A stretch of 64,000 bases of DNA. Source: a bacterium. GTDB lineage: Bacteria > Myxococcota_A > Polyangia > Nannocystales > Nannocystaceae. This document shows positions 45,686 through 54,391 of the stretch, piece by piece. Positions within the stretch are counted from its first letter, which is position 1. Every line of letters starts with the position of its first letter. The notes under the pieces are model-generated. The model made no database searches and had not been told where the DNA came from. It was given only the letters and a program-made list of their open reading frames with translations. The stretch spans positions 1-64,000 of the forward strand of contig JANSYI010000026.1 in assembly GCA_024742475.1 (NCBI GenBank), in the 5' to 3' direction. A program made the translations under genes and the position numbers.

Positions 45686-47251
45686 TCAGGCACCGCGGCG
45701 TCGCCGCAGACCGAGCCCGGCGAGCAGCAGCAGCGACGCGCCGAAGGAGCCCGAGCCTCTCGCGCCCACCGAGCAGCCCGAGTCGCCACCGCCTCCGTCC
45801 GCCCCAGCGGCGCCATCGTCGGTGTCTCCGCCATCGCTGCCCGCGTCGCCGGATTCGGCGCCCGGCCCCGTCGCGTCATCGTCTCCGGTGCCGCCGCCTT
45901 CTCCGGACGAACCTTCGGCCCCGCCATCCCCGGTCGAGCCGTCTCCCGCGGACGTCTCCGAGGGGTCCTCGACCACGTCGAACTCGACCGTGGCTTCGGT
46001 GACGTGGTCGGCGTGGTCGGCTGCGATCACCGTGATCTCGTAGTGCCCCAGGTCGAGCCCGGTCAGGTTGATCGCGATGCGCCCGTCTTCGTCCAGGTTC
46101 TCCTTGCCGTAGTCGATCTCGTCGAGAAAGGTCTCGCCGTCCTTGACCACGATGTTCCGCCAGCCCACACCGCCGAAGTCGTCGTCGAGGACCGCGCGGA
46201 AGTCCACGCTGGCACCGGGGGCGAACGCGGATCCGTCGGCGGGCGAGTCGATCACGATCGTCGGAGGATCGATGTCGGGCGTGTCATCACCGAACAAGAA
46301 GAGAAGCTCGGCCTGCTCGTTCTGCGCGTCGGATCCTTTGCCGCAGAACATCTCGTGCTGCAGCCGGCACCCGATGGTGTTCGCGCCCTGGCACTGCTCC
46401 TCGCACAGCGGGTCGCACGCGTCGGAGAAGCTCTGGTCGCCCCCGCCGCAGTAGGACATCACGCTGCCGCAGTTGAGCGTGTGGTCCAGGCCCCATGCGT
46501 GCCCGGCCTCCTGGGATGCCGTGTTGGCGAGCCGCGAGGCCCCGGCCGCGCCTTCGGTGAACGTAAACACGACGTGGCGCTGGTTGAGCGCCCCGCAGTC
46601 TGCGCTCGGAGCCACGCCGCCGGCGGGCGAATCGAGGCTGGTGTCCTGCCAGCTCCCGCCCATCATCTCCATCGTGTACGGCACCATCGGGTCCGGGCGC
46701 TCGAGATAGACCACGCGCACGCCATACGCTGCGAGGTCGTTGCTGACCGCTTGAGCGATTGCCACGGCGGTGCTCTCGCCTTGGGTGAATGCCGGGTAGG
46801 GAGCGTCCCCGGCGAGCGCGGACAGGTCCTCGGCCGAGATGTCGTTGGACACCGGCATGAGATTCGCCCCGACGAAGTTGAGGTAGAGGGTGTGCTTGCG
46901 GGGGTACTTGTTGCCCGGGATGTCCTCGAACGCCCCTTGCGGGACCGGGTCGACCTCGAACCCCTGGGCGACCGGCGTGGGAACGACCCCATCACCGATC
47001 TGCGTCCACGCAGGCGGCAGCGAGACGTCTGAATCGACACGCCGCTCGGGCACCGCCAGCGGAGCGTCGGTCTGGATCGAGTCGAGGTCCTCGAACCGCA
47101 GGCCCGGCTCGGGCGCAGCGCGCTCGGGCAGAGGTTTCGCCGTGGACATGTCGAGCAACCGCGGCCCGACCGGCGCCTGGTGGTACGGGTGGTAGAAATC
47201 ACCCGCAGGGTCGGCGGCGAGGAGGGTTGCGACCGCGAACACGACGTACAT
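45686..47251 (-). CDS. Metzincin-like secreted protein with MYXO-CTERM anchor
   Basis: 521 residues. Hydrophobic N-terminus, then a protease-like domain with ASQEAGHAWGLDH (about 250-262) followed by the Met-turn SVMSY. The first zinc ligand of HExxHxxGxxH is Gln, encoded by CAG, so one change from His. Cys-rich loops follow (CDPLCEEQC). A beta-sandwich-like domain at about 330-430 and an Asp/Gly/Ser linker lead to a MYXO-CTERM tail: GCSVGARGSGSFG, a hydrophobic stretch and LRRRRGA. The tail predicts surface anchoring by the myxobacterial sorting system. Either the protease is inactive or Gln replaces the ligand. Confidence 0.82.
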   Translation of the reverse strand: MYVVFAVATLLAADPAGDFYHPYHQAPVGPRLLDMSTAKPLPERAAPEPGLRFEDLDSIQTDAPLAVPERRVDSDVSLPPAWTQIGDGVVPTPVAQGFEVDPVPQGAFEDIPGNKYPRKHTLYLNFVGANLMPVSNDISAEDLSALAGDAPYPAFTQGESTAVAIAQAVSNDLAAYGVRVVYLERPDPMVPYTMEMMGGSWQDTSLDSPAGGVAPSADCGALNQRHVVFTFTEGAAGASRLANTASQEAGHAWGLDHTLNCGSVMSYCGGGDQSFSDACDPLCEEQCQGANTIGCRLQHEMFCGKGSDAQNEQAELLFLFGDDTPDIDPPTIVIDSPADGSAFAPGASVDFRAVLDDDFGGVGWRNIVVKDGETFLDEIDYGKENLDEDGRIAINLTGLDLGHYEITVIAADHADHVTEATVEFDVVEDPSETSAGDGSTGDGGAEGSSGEGGGTGDDDATGPGAESGDAGSDGGDTDDGAAGADGGGGDSGCSVGARGSGSFGASLLLLAGLGLRRRRGA

Positions 47252-47260
47252 TGCGTCCCC

Positions 47261-47266
47261 AGTGTA
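47261..47266 (-). promoter_or_regulatory. -10-like hexamer TACACT, 9 nt before the MYXO-CTERM gene ATG
   Basis: Minus strand, in the 112-bp divergent region shared with the RND gene. Confidence 0.4.
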
Positions 47267-47350
47267 GTCGACCGGCTCAGCGCTGTCGCTGCGAGCGCGA
47301 AGACCTCACCGCACAGCTGGTGGCGCCCGACTCGCCGGGGCGACAGAGGG

Positions 47351-47356
47351 TATTCT
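47351..47356 (+). promoter_or_regulatory. -10 element TATTCT, 7 nt before the RND pump ATG
   Basis: Likely start site of the RND-Hsp15 transcript, with the start codon as the first bases of the mRNA. -35 not clear. Confidence 0.5.
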
Positions 47357-47363
47357 CCGGCCG

Positions 47364-50300
47364 ATGCGGCGCTGGGCACTCTCCGACCTCGCCTTGGACC
47401 GGCCGGTGACGATCGGCATGGCCCTATGTGCGGTCCTGCTGCTCGGCGTCATCGGTCTGTTCTCCATGCCGTTGTCGTTCCTGCCCACGAACACCAAGCC
47501 GCGGCTGTACGTTCGGGTTCAGATCGAGCGCACCAGCCCCGAGGTTCTCGAGCGCGAGGTGATCCGCCCGCTCGAGGAGCAGGTCGCGACCGTCCGGGAC
47601 CTCGAGCGCATCCAGGTCGGCAGTGGTTCGTGGGGCGTGAAGGTCAACATGGACTTCGAGCCGGGCACCGACATCGACGCCCGCAAGCTCGAGCTCCGCG
47701 ACCGCATCGAGCGGATCCGCGGCGACCTCCCGCCGTTCGTCAACAACGTCTTCATCGGCGCCTACTCCAACTTCGACGACCCGATGATGGAGATGCAGGT
47801 CTCCAGCGGCACCGACCTCTCCGAGGACTACTACCTCATCGAAGAGCGCATCGTTCGCAAGCTCGAGCGCGTGCCCGGGGTCGCTCGAGTCGAGCTCGAC
47901 GGCGTCTCGCCCCACGAGCTCGAGGTCAAGGTCGACCTCGAGGCCGTGCAGAAGAGCGGGGTGGATCTCGCCGACGTCTCGGCCGCCGTTCGCGACGCCC
48001 GGAGCGGACGCAGTCTCGGCGTCCTCCGCGATGGGCAGACCGCCTCGGGCCTGCGCTCCCCCAGCACCAGCGCCCGCCCCGATCGTCTTGGCGCGCTGCC
48101 TCTTCCACGCCGCGCCGCCGAGCCGCGCACCTTCAACGCCGAGGGCGTCTCCAGCACGGCCGAGGCGGCGTCCCGCTTCGCACCCCTGCGCGAGGTCGCC
48201 GACATCTCCGCCCACGCCAAGCGGGAGCGTCGGGCGCGACGACTCAACGGGCGTCGCGCGATCAACCTGGAGATCTACGCCCAGGCTGGCGCGTCCGCGG
48301 TCGAGGTGAGCGAACGTATCCGCGCGGTGATGGTCGAGCTCGATCAAGACCCCGCGCTCGACGGCATCGACCTGCTGGTCATCGAGGACCAAGGCGAGAC
48401 GATCGTCAAGACGCTGGGCGACCTCCGAGACACGGGCATCTATGGCGGCGTCCTGGGTCTGGTCATCCTCTTTGCGTTCTTGCATCGCGGCACCACCACG
48501 CTCGCGGCCTCGGTCTCCATCCCCATGAGCGTCGTCGTGGCCGGCGGCATCTTGTTCCTGCGCGGAGACGAGCTCAACTGCATCGTGCTGCTGGGGCTCG
48601 TGCTGGGCGTCGGCATGCTGGTCGACAACGCCGTCGTCATCGTCGAAGCGATCGCGCTGCAGGCTCAGCGCGGTCACCCGCCTCTCGAAGCGGCGCGTTA
48701 CGGGGCGAGAGAGGTCGGCTTCGCCACGATCGCCTCCACCCTCTCGACGATCATCGTGTTCCTTCCGCTCGTGGCGACCGAGAGCCACGATGACATGCTG
48801 GTGTATCTCCAGCCCCTGGGCATCACGTTCGCCATCGGACTGATCGCCAGCCTCGCAGTCTCCCAAACGGCGATCCCGCTGCTGATGGGCAGGGTGCTTC
48901 GGCCCAAGATGAAGACGCTGCGGCATCCGATCCTGTCGCGCCTCTCCGCCGCGTACTCCGCGTTCGTTCGCCTGACGCTTCGCGTCCCCCGGCTGACGTT
49001 GCTGCTCGGGCTGGCGCTTGCGGGCACCGCCTACATCCCGTTCTCCGAGATGGAGCTCGAGCTCGGCGAGGCCGAGTTCGAGTCGAACAACCTGCCGATC
49101 CGCCTTCAGTTCGCCGGCAGCAAGGGCTACGAGCAGATCGAGGGGCACGTCGAAATCCTCGAAGAGGCCCTGCTCAGCGACAAGGACGCCCTGGGTATCG
49201 AGGCCGTCTCGTGCAGCTTCTCCGACCACTGGGGCAACTGCCGCGTCTATCCGGGTCGGTCGTTCCAGAGCGAGTCGGAGACTGAAGCCTACAAGGCTCA
49301 GCTCTCGCGCGCCCTCCCACCGCAGGTCGGCGTCACCTACCGCGTCGCCGAGCGCGACTTCGACTGGCGACGCAACCGCGACAAACACGTCGTCGAGTTC
49401 GCCCTCAAAGGCGAGGACATGGGCGCGCTCATCGCTTTGAGTGAGGAGGTCGCCCAACACCTCGAGGCACGCCTCCCGCAAGGAGACCGAGACGACCCCG
49501 ACGCAGGCGGCTACGACAGCATCATCACGCCATTCGACGAAGGCGCGCGCGAGCTCCACGTGCAGCTCCGCGACGATCGGCTTCGCCGCGTCGGTCTCAC
49601 CCCGGCCCAGGTCGCCGAGCGGGTGTCGCTGGCCTTTCAGGGCCTACCGCTGGGCACCACGCGAGGCGAGCGAGGCGACGTCGAGCTGCGGCTGAGCGCC
49701 GACATCCCCGAAGAAGGTGGCGCCGGCGTGGCGATGCTGCGGGACCTCAAGCTCGAGACGGCCACCGGCGACGAGATCACGCTCTCGTCCATCGCCGACA
49801 TCGACATCGCCCGGCGCCCCTACTGGATCCAGCGCGTCGATCGGCAGACCGAAGCGACCGTCAAGGTCCGCTTCATGAAACCCGAGCAGCAGGAGAACTT
49901 CGACGCCATCGCCCTCGCGCTCGAAGACTTCCAGTTCCCGCCGGGCTACTCGTGGGGCCGCGGCACCGCGTGGAGGCAGGAGGAGGAGGTCGGCAACGAG
50001 ATGCTGGTCAACCTCGGCCTGTGCCTCCTGCTGGTCTACGCGGTCATGGCGTCGCTCTTCGAGAGCTACCTGCAGCCGCTGGGCATCCTGCTCACCTGCC
50101 TGCTGGGGTGCTTCGGGGCGCCGTGGGCCCTGTGGCTCACCGACACCACGCTCGACACCACCGCCATCGTCGGGTTCTTCATCCTCATCGGCGTCGTCGT
50201 CAACAACGGCATCATGCTCGTCGACCGCGTCTCTCAGCTCCGCCGTCAGGGGATGGCGCGCGACGACGCGCTTCGCACGGCCGGGGAAGACCGCCTTCGG

Positions 50301-50531
50301 CCGATCCTCATGACGATGAGCACGACGGTGCTGGGCCTGCTGCCGATGCTGCTGCACCACCCCACGCTGGCGGGCGTCTACTACCACGCGATCGCGATCG
50401 TCATCGCCGGTGGTCTGGTCACCAGCACGGTGATGACGCTGGTCTTCTTGCCCGCGTCGTATACTCTGCTCGAAGGGTTCTCGCGCTCCGCTCGTCGGGC
50501 CTGGGACCACGCCTTTGGAAAGCGCTCATGA
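47364..50531 (+). CDS. RND-family transporter permease (second copy)
   Basis: 1055 residues with the full RND plan: TM1 at about 14-34, porter loop to about 340, TM4 LVLGVGMLVDNAVVIVEA, a second loop, and VVVNNGIMLVDRVSQLRRQG in TM10. The proton-relay position is Asp-Asn as in the other pump. It lacks the usual adaptor gene in front; an adaptor encoded elsewhere, or export without one, is possible. It differs from the first pump in porter-domain sequence, so it is not a recent duplicate. The stop overlaps the next start as ATGA. Confidence 0.9.
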   Translation: MRRWALSDLALDRPVTIGMALCAVLLLGVIGLFSMPLSFLPTNTKPRLYVRVQIERTSPEVLEREVIRPLEEQVATVRDLERIQVGSGSWGVKVNMDFEPGTDIDARKLELRDRIERIRGDLPPFVNNVFIGAYSNFDDPMMEMQVSSGTDLSEDYYLIEERIVRKLERVPGVARVELDGVSPHELEVKVDLEAVQKSGVDLADVSAAVRDARSGRSLGVLRDGQTASGLRSPSTSARPDRLGALPLPRRAAEPRTFNAEGVSSTAEAASRFAPLREVADISAHAKRERRARRLNGRRAINLEIYAQAGASAVEVSERIRAVMVELDQDPALDGIDLLVIEDQGETIVKTLGDLRDTGIYGGVLGLVILFAFLHRGTTTLAASVSIPMSVVVAGGILFLRGDELNCIVLLGLVLGVGMLVDNAVVIVEAIALQAQRGHPPLEAARYGAREVGFATIASTLSTIIVFLPLVATESHDDMLVYLQPLGITFAIGLIASLAVSQTAIPLLMGRVLRPKMKTLRHPILSRLSAAYSAFVRLTLRVPRLTLLLGLALAGTAYIPFSEMELELGEAEFESNNLPIRLQFAGSKGYEQIEGHVEILEEALLSDKDALGIEAVSCSFSDHWGNCRVYPGRSFQSESETEAYKAQLSRALPPQVGVTYRVAERDFDWRRNRDKHVVEFALKGEDMGALIALSEEVAQHLEARLPQGDRDDPDAGGYDSIITPFDEGARELHVQLRDDRLRRVGLTPAQVAERVSLAFQGLPLGTTRGERGDVELRLSADIPEEGGAGVAMLRDLKLETATGDEITLSSIADIDIARRPYWIQRVDRQTEATVKVRFMKPEQQENFDAIALALEDFQFPPGYSWGRGTAWRQEEEVGNEMLVNLGLCLLLVYAVMASLFESYLQPLGILLTCLLGCFGAPWALWLTDTTLDTTAIVGFFILIGVVVNNGIMLVDRVSQLRRQGMARDDALRTAGEDRLRPILMTMSTTVLGLLPMLLHHPTLAGVYYHAIAIVIAGGLVTSTVMTLVFLPASYTLLEGFSRSARRAWDHAFGKRS

Positions 50532-50899
50532 CCGAACTCAGCGAAGTCCGCATCGACAAGTGGCTCTGGGCCGCACGCTGCTTCAAGACCCGCTCGATGG
50601 CGGGCAAGGCGTGCGCTGCAGGGCACGTCAAGGTCGAGGGGCAGTCGGTCAAGGCGTCCAAGACCGTCCGCGTGGGGATGCATCTCGAAGTCCGTACGCC
50701 CGGGGGTCTTCGGGTGCTCGAGATCGCCGCGCTCGGCGAGCGTCGCGGTCCAGCCTCTGAAGCCCAGAAGCTCTACGTCGACCACACGCCTCCGCCTCCG
50801 CCGCGCGAAGCCGTCGACCCGATGGTGCGTCGCGAGCGGGGCTTGGGGCGCCCGAGCAAGCGCGACCTCAGAGAGATCCGCAAGATTCGGGGCTACTGA
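50528..50899 (+). CDS. S4-domain RNA-binding protein (Hsp15/HslR-like)
   Basis: 123 residues. The S4 fold begins RIDKWLWAARCFKTRSMA (8-25) and continues GHVKVEG..VKASKTVRVGMHLEV, close to E. coli Hsp15, which binds stalled 50S subunits and recycles peptidyl-tRNA-carrying ribosomes. The C-terminal 45 residues are Pro and Arg/Lys-rich, as in the family. The ATG overlaps the RND stop (ATGA), an odd pairing with a membrane pump, as also seen for trmK. No heat-shock promoter visible. Confidence 0.87.
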   Translation: MTELSEVRIDKWLWAARCFKTRSMAGKACAAGHVKVEGQSVKASKTVRVGMHLEVRTPGGLRVLEIAALGERRGPASEAQKLYVDHTPPPPPREAVDPMVRRERGLGRPSKRDLREIRKIRGY

Positions 50900-50947
50900 C
50901 CCCCTTTCATCGACGCCGCCCCCTTCGAACCCTCTCGGCGAGTCCGA

Positions 50948-50953
50948 TACACT
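50948..50953 (+). promoter_or_regulatory. -10-like hexamer TACACT, 6 nt before the GTG at 50960
   Basis: Leaderless start for the DUF2341/LamG-type protein gene; it decides the GTG at 50960. Confidence 0.55.
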
Positions 50954-50959
50954 GCTGCG

Positions 50960-52327
50960 GTGGGGTCGAGGCGAGCGGGAACTCGGTACGGGGCGCTCGC
51001 GTGCCTCGGGCTTGCGTGTGCCTGCGCCCCGTCGGCGTACCAGTGCCAAGACGACACGAGTTGCCCAACGGGGCAGTGTGAGGCCTCGGGCTTCTGCAGC
51101 TTCCCCGACCCCGCGTGCGACTCGGGGCGTCGCTACGGGGAGTTCGCTGGCGGCGGGCTCTCGGGCGCCTGCGTCGCCGAAGACCCGCCCGACACCGAGA
51201 CCGACCAGCCCGGCGAGGTGACGACGGACGTGTCCACGTCCACCGCGCCCGGCGTCGAGGTCTCGACCTCGACCGGGATGACGGGGCCGAGCGCCGACAC
51301 GTCATCGTCATCCTCCGAAGACACGGGCAGCACGACCGTATGCCCGGACGACTGGTGGGACTGCGCGTGGACACGTCGACAACGCGTCGACATCGAGTCG
51401 ATCCCGCTCGAGGAGCCGGTCTCACAGCTCCCGATCCCCGTCAGCCTCGACGCGGAGATCCTCGACGACCCCAGCCTCACCGTCGTGTCCTCGGACGGGG
51501 AGCTCCTGCCGTGGGAACGCGACGACGAGGTGCTTTGGGTCGCGGCCGACGTCGCGCCGGAGCTCGCGCTGCAGGTGTGGGCCTATGCCGGCAACCCTGC
51601 TCCGCCTCTGACTCCGCGTTCGCCCAAGGTGTGGGACCCATCGTTCGCGGCCGTCTGGCATCTCAGCTCCGGAGAGGACTCGACGGGCTCCAACGACGCT
51701 GCGCCGTCGAACACCGTGACGTTCGATGACGGCTACTTCGCGCGCGCCGGAGTCCTCGACGGCATGGAAGCCCGGTTCGACGTCCCGGCATCGATGCCGC
51801 TGGCCGATCTTCGCGACGAAGGGTTCACGGTCGAGGTGCGCATCGACCCCGATGACGCCGCATCGACGGGATTCCGACGCATCGTCGACAAGTCCGACGA
51901 CGCGGTCGCGACCCTGGGATGGTCGATATTGCTCGTCGGCGAGCCCCCCACGTTTCGCCTGCAGATGGACTACGGCCTCGACATGCAGGAGCGGCAGATC
52001 ACATCGATGCCGTTCGAGCTGCGCGGTTGGGCGCATCTGGTGGTGCTCAGCCGCCCCGAGGACCAACCCGAGTTCTGGCTGAACGGCCAGCAGCTGAGTA
52101 CTTCCGTACAGAGCGCAGGTCTCGGCGTCCCGTCGCCCGACGTGATGCAGCCGCTGACGATCGGGGCCCCGTCGGCCTCCGAGTCGTCTTCACGCTTCTT
52201 TCACGGGGCCGTCGACGAGCTCCGCATCAGCCGCGGGATTCGCTCACCGTCGTGGATCACGAGCACCTACACGGTCGGTCTGCCCGATACCGTCCACGTC
52301 GAAGCCGTCGAAGATCTCGACGAGTGA
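50960..52327 (+). CDS. DUF2341/LamG-type surface lipoprotein
   Basis: 455 residues from GTG. The signal segment contains ALACLGLACAC, with a lipobox-like cysteine near residue 20. Residues about 25-75 are a Cys-rich module (YQCQDDTSC..CEASGFCSFPDPAC..RRYGEF) nearly matching that of the LamG protein at 20368-21414. A Thr/Ser linker follows to about 130; DUF2341-like sequence (RRQRVDIESIPLEEPVSQLPIPVSL) and a LamG-like jelly-roll (GFTVEVRIDPDD, FRLQMDYGL, AVDELRISRGI) make up the rest. Probable surface adhesin or polysaccharide binder. Confidence 0.82.
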   Translation: MGSRRAGTRYGALACLGLACACAPSAYQCQDDTSCPTGQCEASGFCSFPDPACDSGRRYGEFAGGGLSGACVAEDPPDTETDQPGEVTTDVSTSTAPGVEVSTSTGMTGPSADTSSSSSEDTGSTTVCPDDWWDCAWTRRQRVDIESIPLEEPVSQLPIPVSLDAEILDDPSLTVVSSDGELLPWERDDEVLWVAADVAPELALQVWAYAGNPAPPLTPRSPKVWDPSFAAVWHLSSGEDSTGSNDAAPSNTVTFDDGYFARAGVLDGMEARFDVPASMPLADLRDEGFTVEVRIDPDDAASTGFRRIVDKSDDAVATLGWSILLVGEPPTFRLQMDYGLDMQERQITSMPFELRGWAHLVVLSRPEDQPEFWLNGQQLSTSVQSAGLGVPSPDVMQPLTIGAPSASESSSRFFHGAVDELRISRGIRSPSWITSTYTVGLPDTVHVEAVEDLDE

Positions 52328-52467
52328 TCAGGCCGAGCGGCCGAAAAACTGACATTCCGACCTGATCCCGATGGACACTGTCCTGGTTCAACCATGGTTG
52401 GAAAATAAATCCGCTGAAAGGGCGACCCGCATGGACGAGGCCCGTCGTATCGGTGAAAGTTCCCGCC

Positions 52468-54330
52468 ATGGCCGTGATCCGTGATTGCCACCGTCTGCAG
52501 TACGGCCTCTCTCTCCTCCTTGCTCTCTCCATCGCCCCCGTAGCCGTCGGCTGCGACAGCGGCGGTGAAGAAGAGACCAAAGAGTCCGACAAGTCCAAAG
52601 AGGACGAGGACGACAAGAAGAAGGACGAAGAAGAGGCCGCAAAAACGAAGGAAGAGGACGAAGCCGCTGCGAAAGCAAAGGCCGAAGCCGAAGCCAAAGC
52701 CGCCGAGGAAGCCAAGAAAGAGGCCGAACTCGAAGCCAAAGAGGCCAAGCTCGCCGAGATCACCAAGGTCGAGGAAGTGGACGAGAGCCACATGCCCATC
52801 CTCCTCTCGGGCATCGAGATCAAGTCTCAGGGCAACTCGTTCAGCCCCGCCTCGCTGGAGATCAAAGCCAAGGGCAAGCTCCAAAAGACGATCGACTCCG
52901 GTACCTACATCCGTGCCAAGGGCACGTGCAAGGACGGCGACGCCTTCGTCTCGGACATCGCCTACATCAACACCGACTACAGCAAGCAGCTGACGGCCTA
53001 CAAAGAGGGCGAAGAAGCGGAGCTCAAAGGCTACATCTTCTCCGAAGGCCTCAAGAAGCCGATGTCGCCGTGCCAGTTCGACTTCCGCATCTCCGGCGGC
53101 GGCTCGAGCACCACCGCAATCGAGCTCCGGCACGCTTGCTACGACGGCTCGTCCACCAAAGAGGGCAAGTGCGACCCCGAGATCCTCGCGCCAGCGATGT
53201 CGGGCAGCACCAAGCCGCTCGAGGTCAAGGCGCTCTCGGTCGAGAAGCACGCCGGCTTCGGCGGAAGCAACTCGCTCAAGGTCCCCTACCGCATCCTCAT
53301 CCACGAGGTGCAGGACAACCACAACCGCATCACCTTCAAGGCTGCGTGCAACGTCGGCGACACCAAGTTCGTCGATCTCCAGCAAGCGCACCTGATGGCT
53401 GCCCCGTTCAAGTTCGAATCGGGCGAGACCGTCGCACGCGAAGCTCGGTTGTTCTTCAACCCCGCGTTCGGTTTCGCCGACGCGCCCGAGAAGTGCGACA
53501 TGAAGGTCTCCGTCTGGAAGCAGAAGGAAGGCACCTTCGGCGAGTACGACGAGACCGTCGTTCACGAGGTCTGCTACGACGGCTCGTCCACCAAGGACGG
53601 CAAGTGCGACCCCGCAGCCCCTGCCCCGGCCGACTCCGAGCCCATCGGTGAGGAGTCCCTCGCGGTCACCAACGTCGTCATCAAGGCCGAAGAGCCCTAC
53701 GGCGGCAAAGGAGACAAGTTCCACGTCAAGCTTCAGGCCGACGTCGAGATCCTCAAGCCCGTCGACCAGAAGCAGGGCGTCAAGGCCAAAGTCACGTGCA
53801 ACGTCGGCAAGACCGAGCGCGTCGAGACGGCCTACCTGTTCGGCACCGACCTCTACTACCTCGAGGCCGGCGAGACGACGCGCATGACGGGCACGACGTT
53901 CCTGTCCGAGTCGCTCAAGGAGATGCCGAAGAAGTGCTCGGTGTCGTTCACCGGAGGACCCCGCTTCTCGAACAACGAGGACGAGATGACCAGCTTCGGT
54001 AGCTGGTGCCTCAAGAAGGACGAGGTCAAGCCCGGCGACTGCGACGGCAAGGACAAGCCCAAGAACGCCGACGCGGCTGCGGCCGGTGGTGACGAGGGCG
54101 GCGGCGACGAAGGCGGCGGCGACGAAGGCGGCGGCGACGAAGGCGGCGACGAAGGCGGCGGCGACGAAGGCGGCGCGGCTGAAGGCGGCGGCGACGAAGG
54201 CGGCGGCGACGAAGGCGGCGGCGACGAAGGCGGCAAGCCTCCCGTGCCCACCCCCGATGGCGGCGGCAAGAAGAAGAAGAAGAAGGGCAAGAAGAAGAAG
54301 AAGAAGGGCAAGAAGAAGAAGAAGGGCTGA
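52468..54330 (+). CDS. Three-repeat lipoprotein with Glu/Lys coiled coil and poly-lysine tail
   Basis: 620 residues; ATG 52468 preferred to GTG 52453. Lipobox VGC (Cys29), then about 80 residues of Glu/Lys/Ala-rich coiled coil. Three homologous domains of about 110-150 residues follow; the first two end in near-identical CYDGSSTK(E/D)GKCDP motifs and the third in WCLKKDEVKPGDC. The C-terminus is extreme: about 50 residues of Gly-Gly-Asp-Glu repeat, a Pro hinge, then lysine clusters to the last residue. The acidic tail then basic tail suggests electrostatic binding, perhaps to the cell surface or DNA. I know no named family for it. Confidence 0.82.
   Translation: MAVIRDCHRLQYGLSLLLALSIAPVAVGCDSGGEEETKESDKSKEDEDDKKKDEEEAAKTKEEDEAAAKAKAEAEAKAAEEAKKEAELEAKEAKLAEITKVEEVDESHMPILLSGIEIKSQGNSFSPASLEIKAKGKLQKTIDSGTYIRAKGTCKDGDAFVSDIAYINTDYSKQLTAYKEGEEAELKGYIFSEGLKKPMSPCQFDFRISGGGSSTTAIELRHACYDGSSTKEGKCDPEILAPAMSGSTKPLEVKALSVEKHAGFGGSNSLKVPYRILIHEVQDNHNRITFKAACNVGDTKFVDLQQAHLMAAPFKFESGETVAREARLFFNPAFGFADAPEKCDMKVSVWKQKEGTFGEYDETVVHEVCYDGSSTKDGKCDPAAPAPADSEPIGEESLAVTNVVIKAEEPYGGKGDKFHVKLQADVEILKPVDQKQGVKAKVTCNVGKTERVETAYLFGTDLYYLEAGETTRMTGTTFLSESLKEMPKKCSVSFTGGPRFSNNEDEMTSFGSWCLKKDEVKPGDCDGKDKPKNADAAAAGGDEGGGDEGGGDEGGGDEGGDEGGGDEGGAAEGGGDEGGGDEGGGDEGGKPPVPTPDGGGKKKKKKGKKKKKKGKKKKKG
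54085..54234 (+). repeat. GGCGACGAA-type in-frame repeat coding for Gly-Asp-Glu units
   Basis: Imperfect tandem units of 9-12 bp encode the acidic Gly-rich stretch near the C-terminus of the three-repeat lipoprotein. The units are nearly identical, so slippage could change length. Confidence 0.85.
54268..54327 (+). repeat. AAG-rich run coding for the poly-lysine tail
   Basis: Runs of AAG codons interrupted by GGC; gives lysine clusters at the very end of the protein. Confidence 0.9.
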
Positions 54331-54356
54331 GCCCTCCTCATCTTCCCGTCCGAAGG

Positions 54357-54391
54357 GGCCGGCCGCGTCAGCGACCGGCCTCTTTTCGTTT
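54357..54391 (+). terminator. Rho-independent terminator after the three-repeat lipoprotein gene
   Basis: Ten-bp stem (54357-54366 with 54371-54380, one C-A mismatch), loop GTCA, then TCTTTTCGTTT. It lies 27 bp after the stop and ends at the convergent gene's stop. It is the clearest intrinsic terminator in the window. Confidence 0.8.

Noticed and set aside
47424..49559. 711-codon open frame opposite the second RND pump
   Set aside because: Composition (Arg, Asp, Gln, Ala, Leu) is that of an antisense reading of a GC-rich gene, and the plus-strand RND motifs are unmistakable.
52326..52367. Inverted repeat GATCAGG/CCTGATC after the DUF2341 gene as terminator
   Set aside because: The 28-nt loop is too long for a 7-bp stem and no T-run follows.
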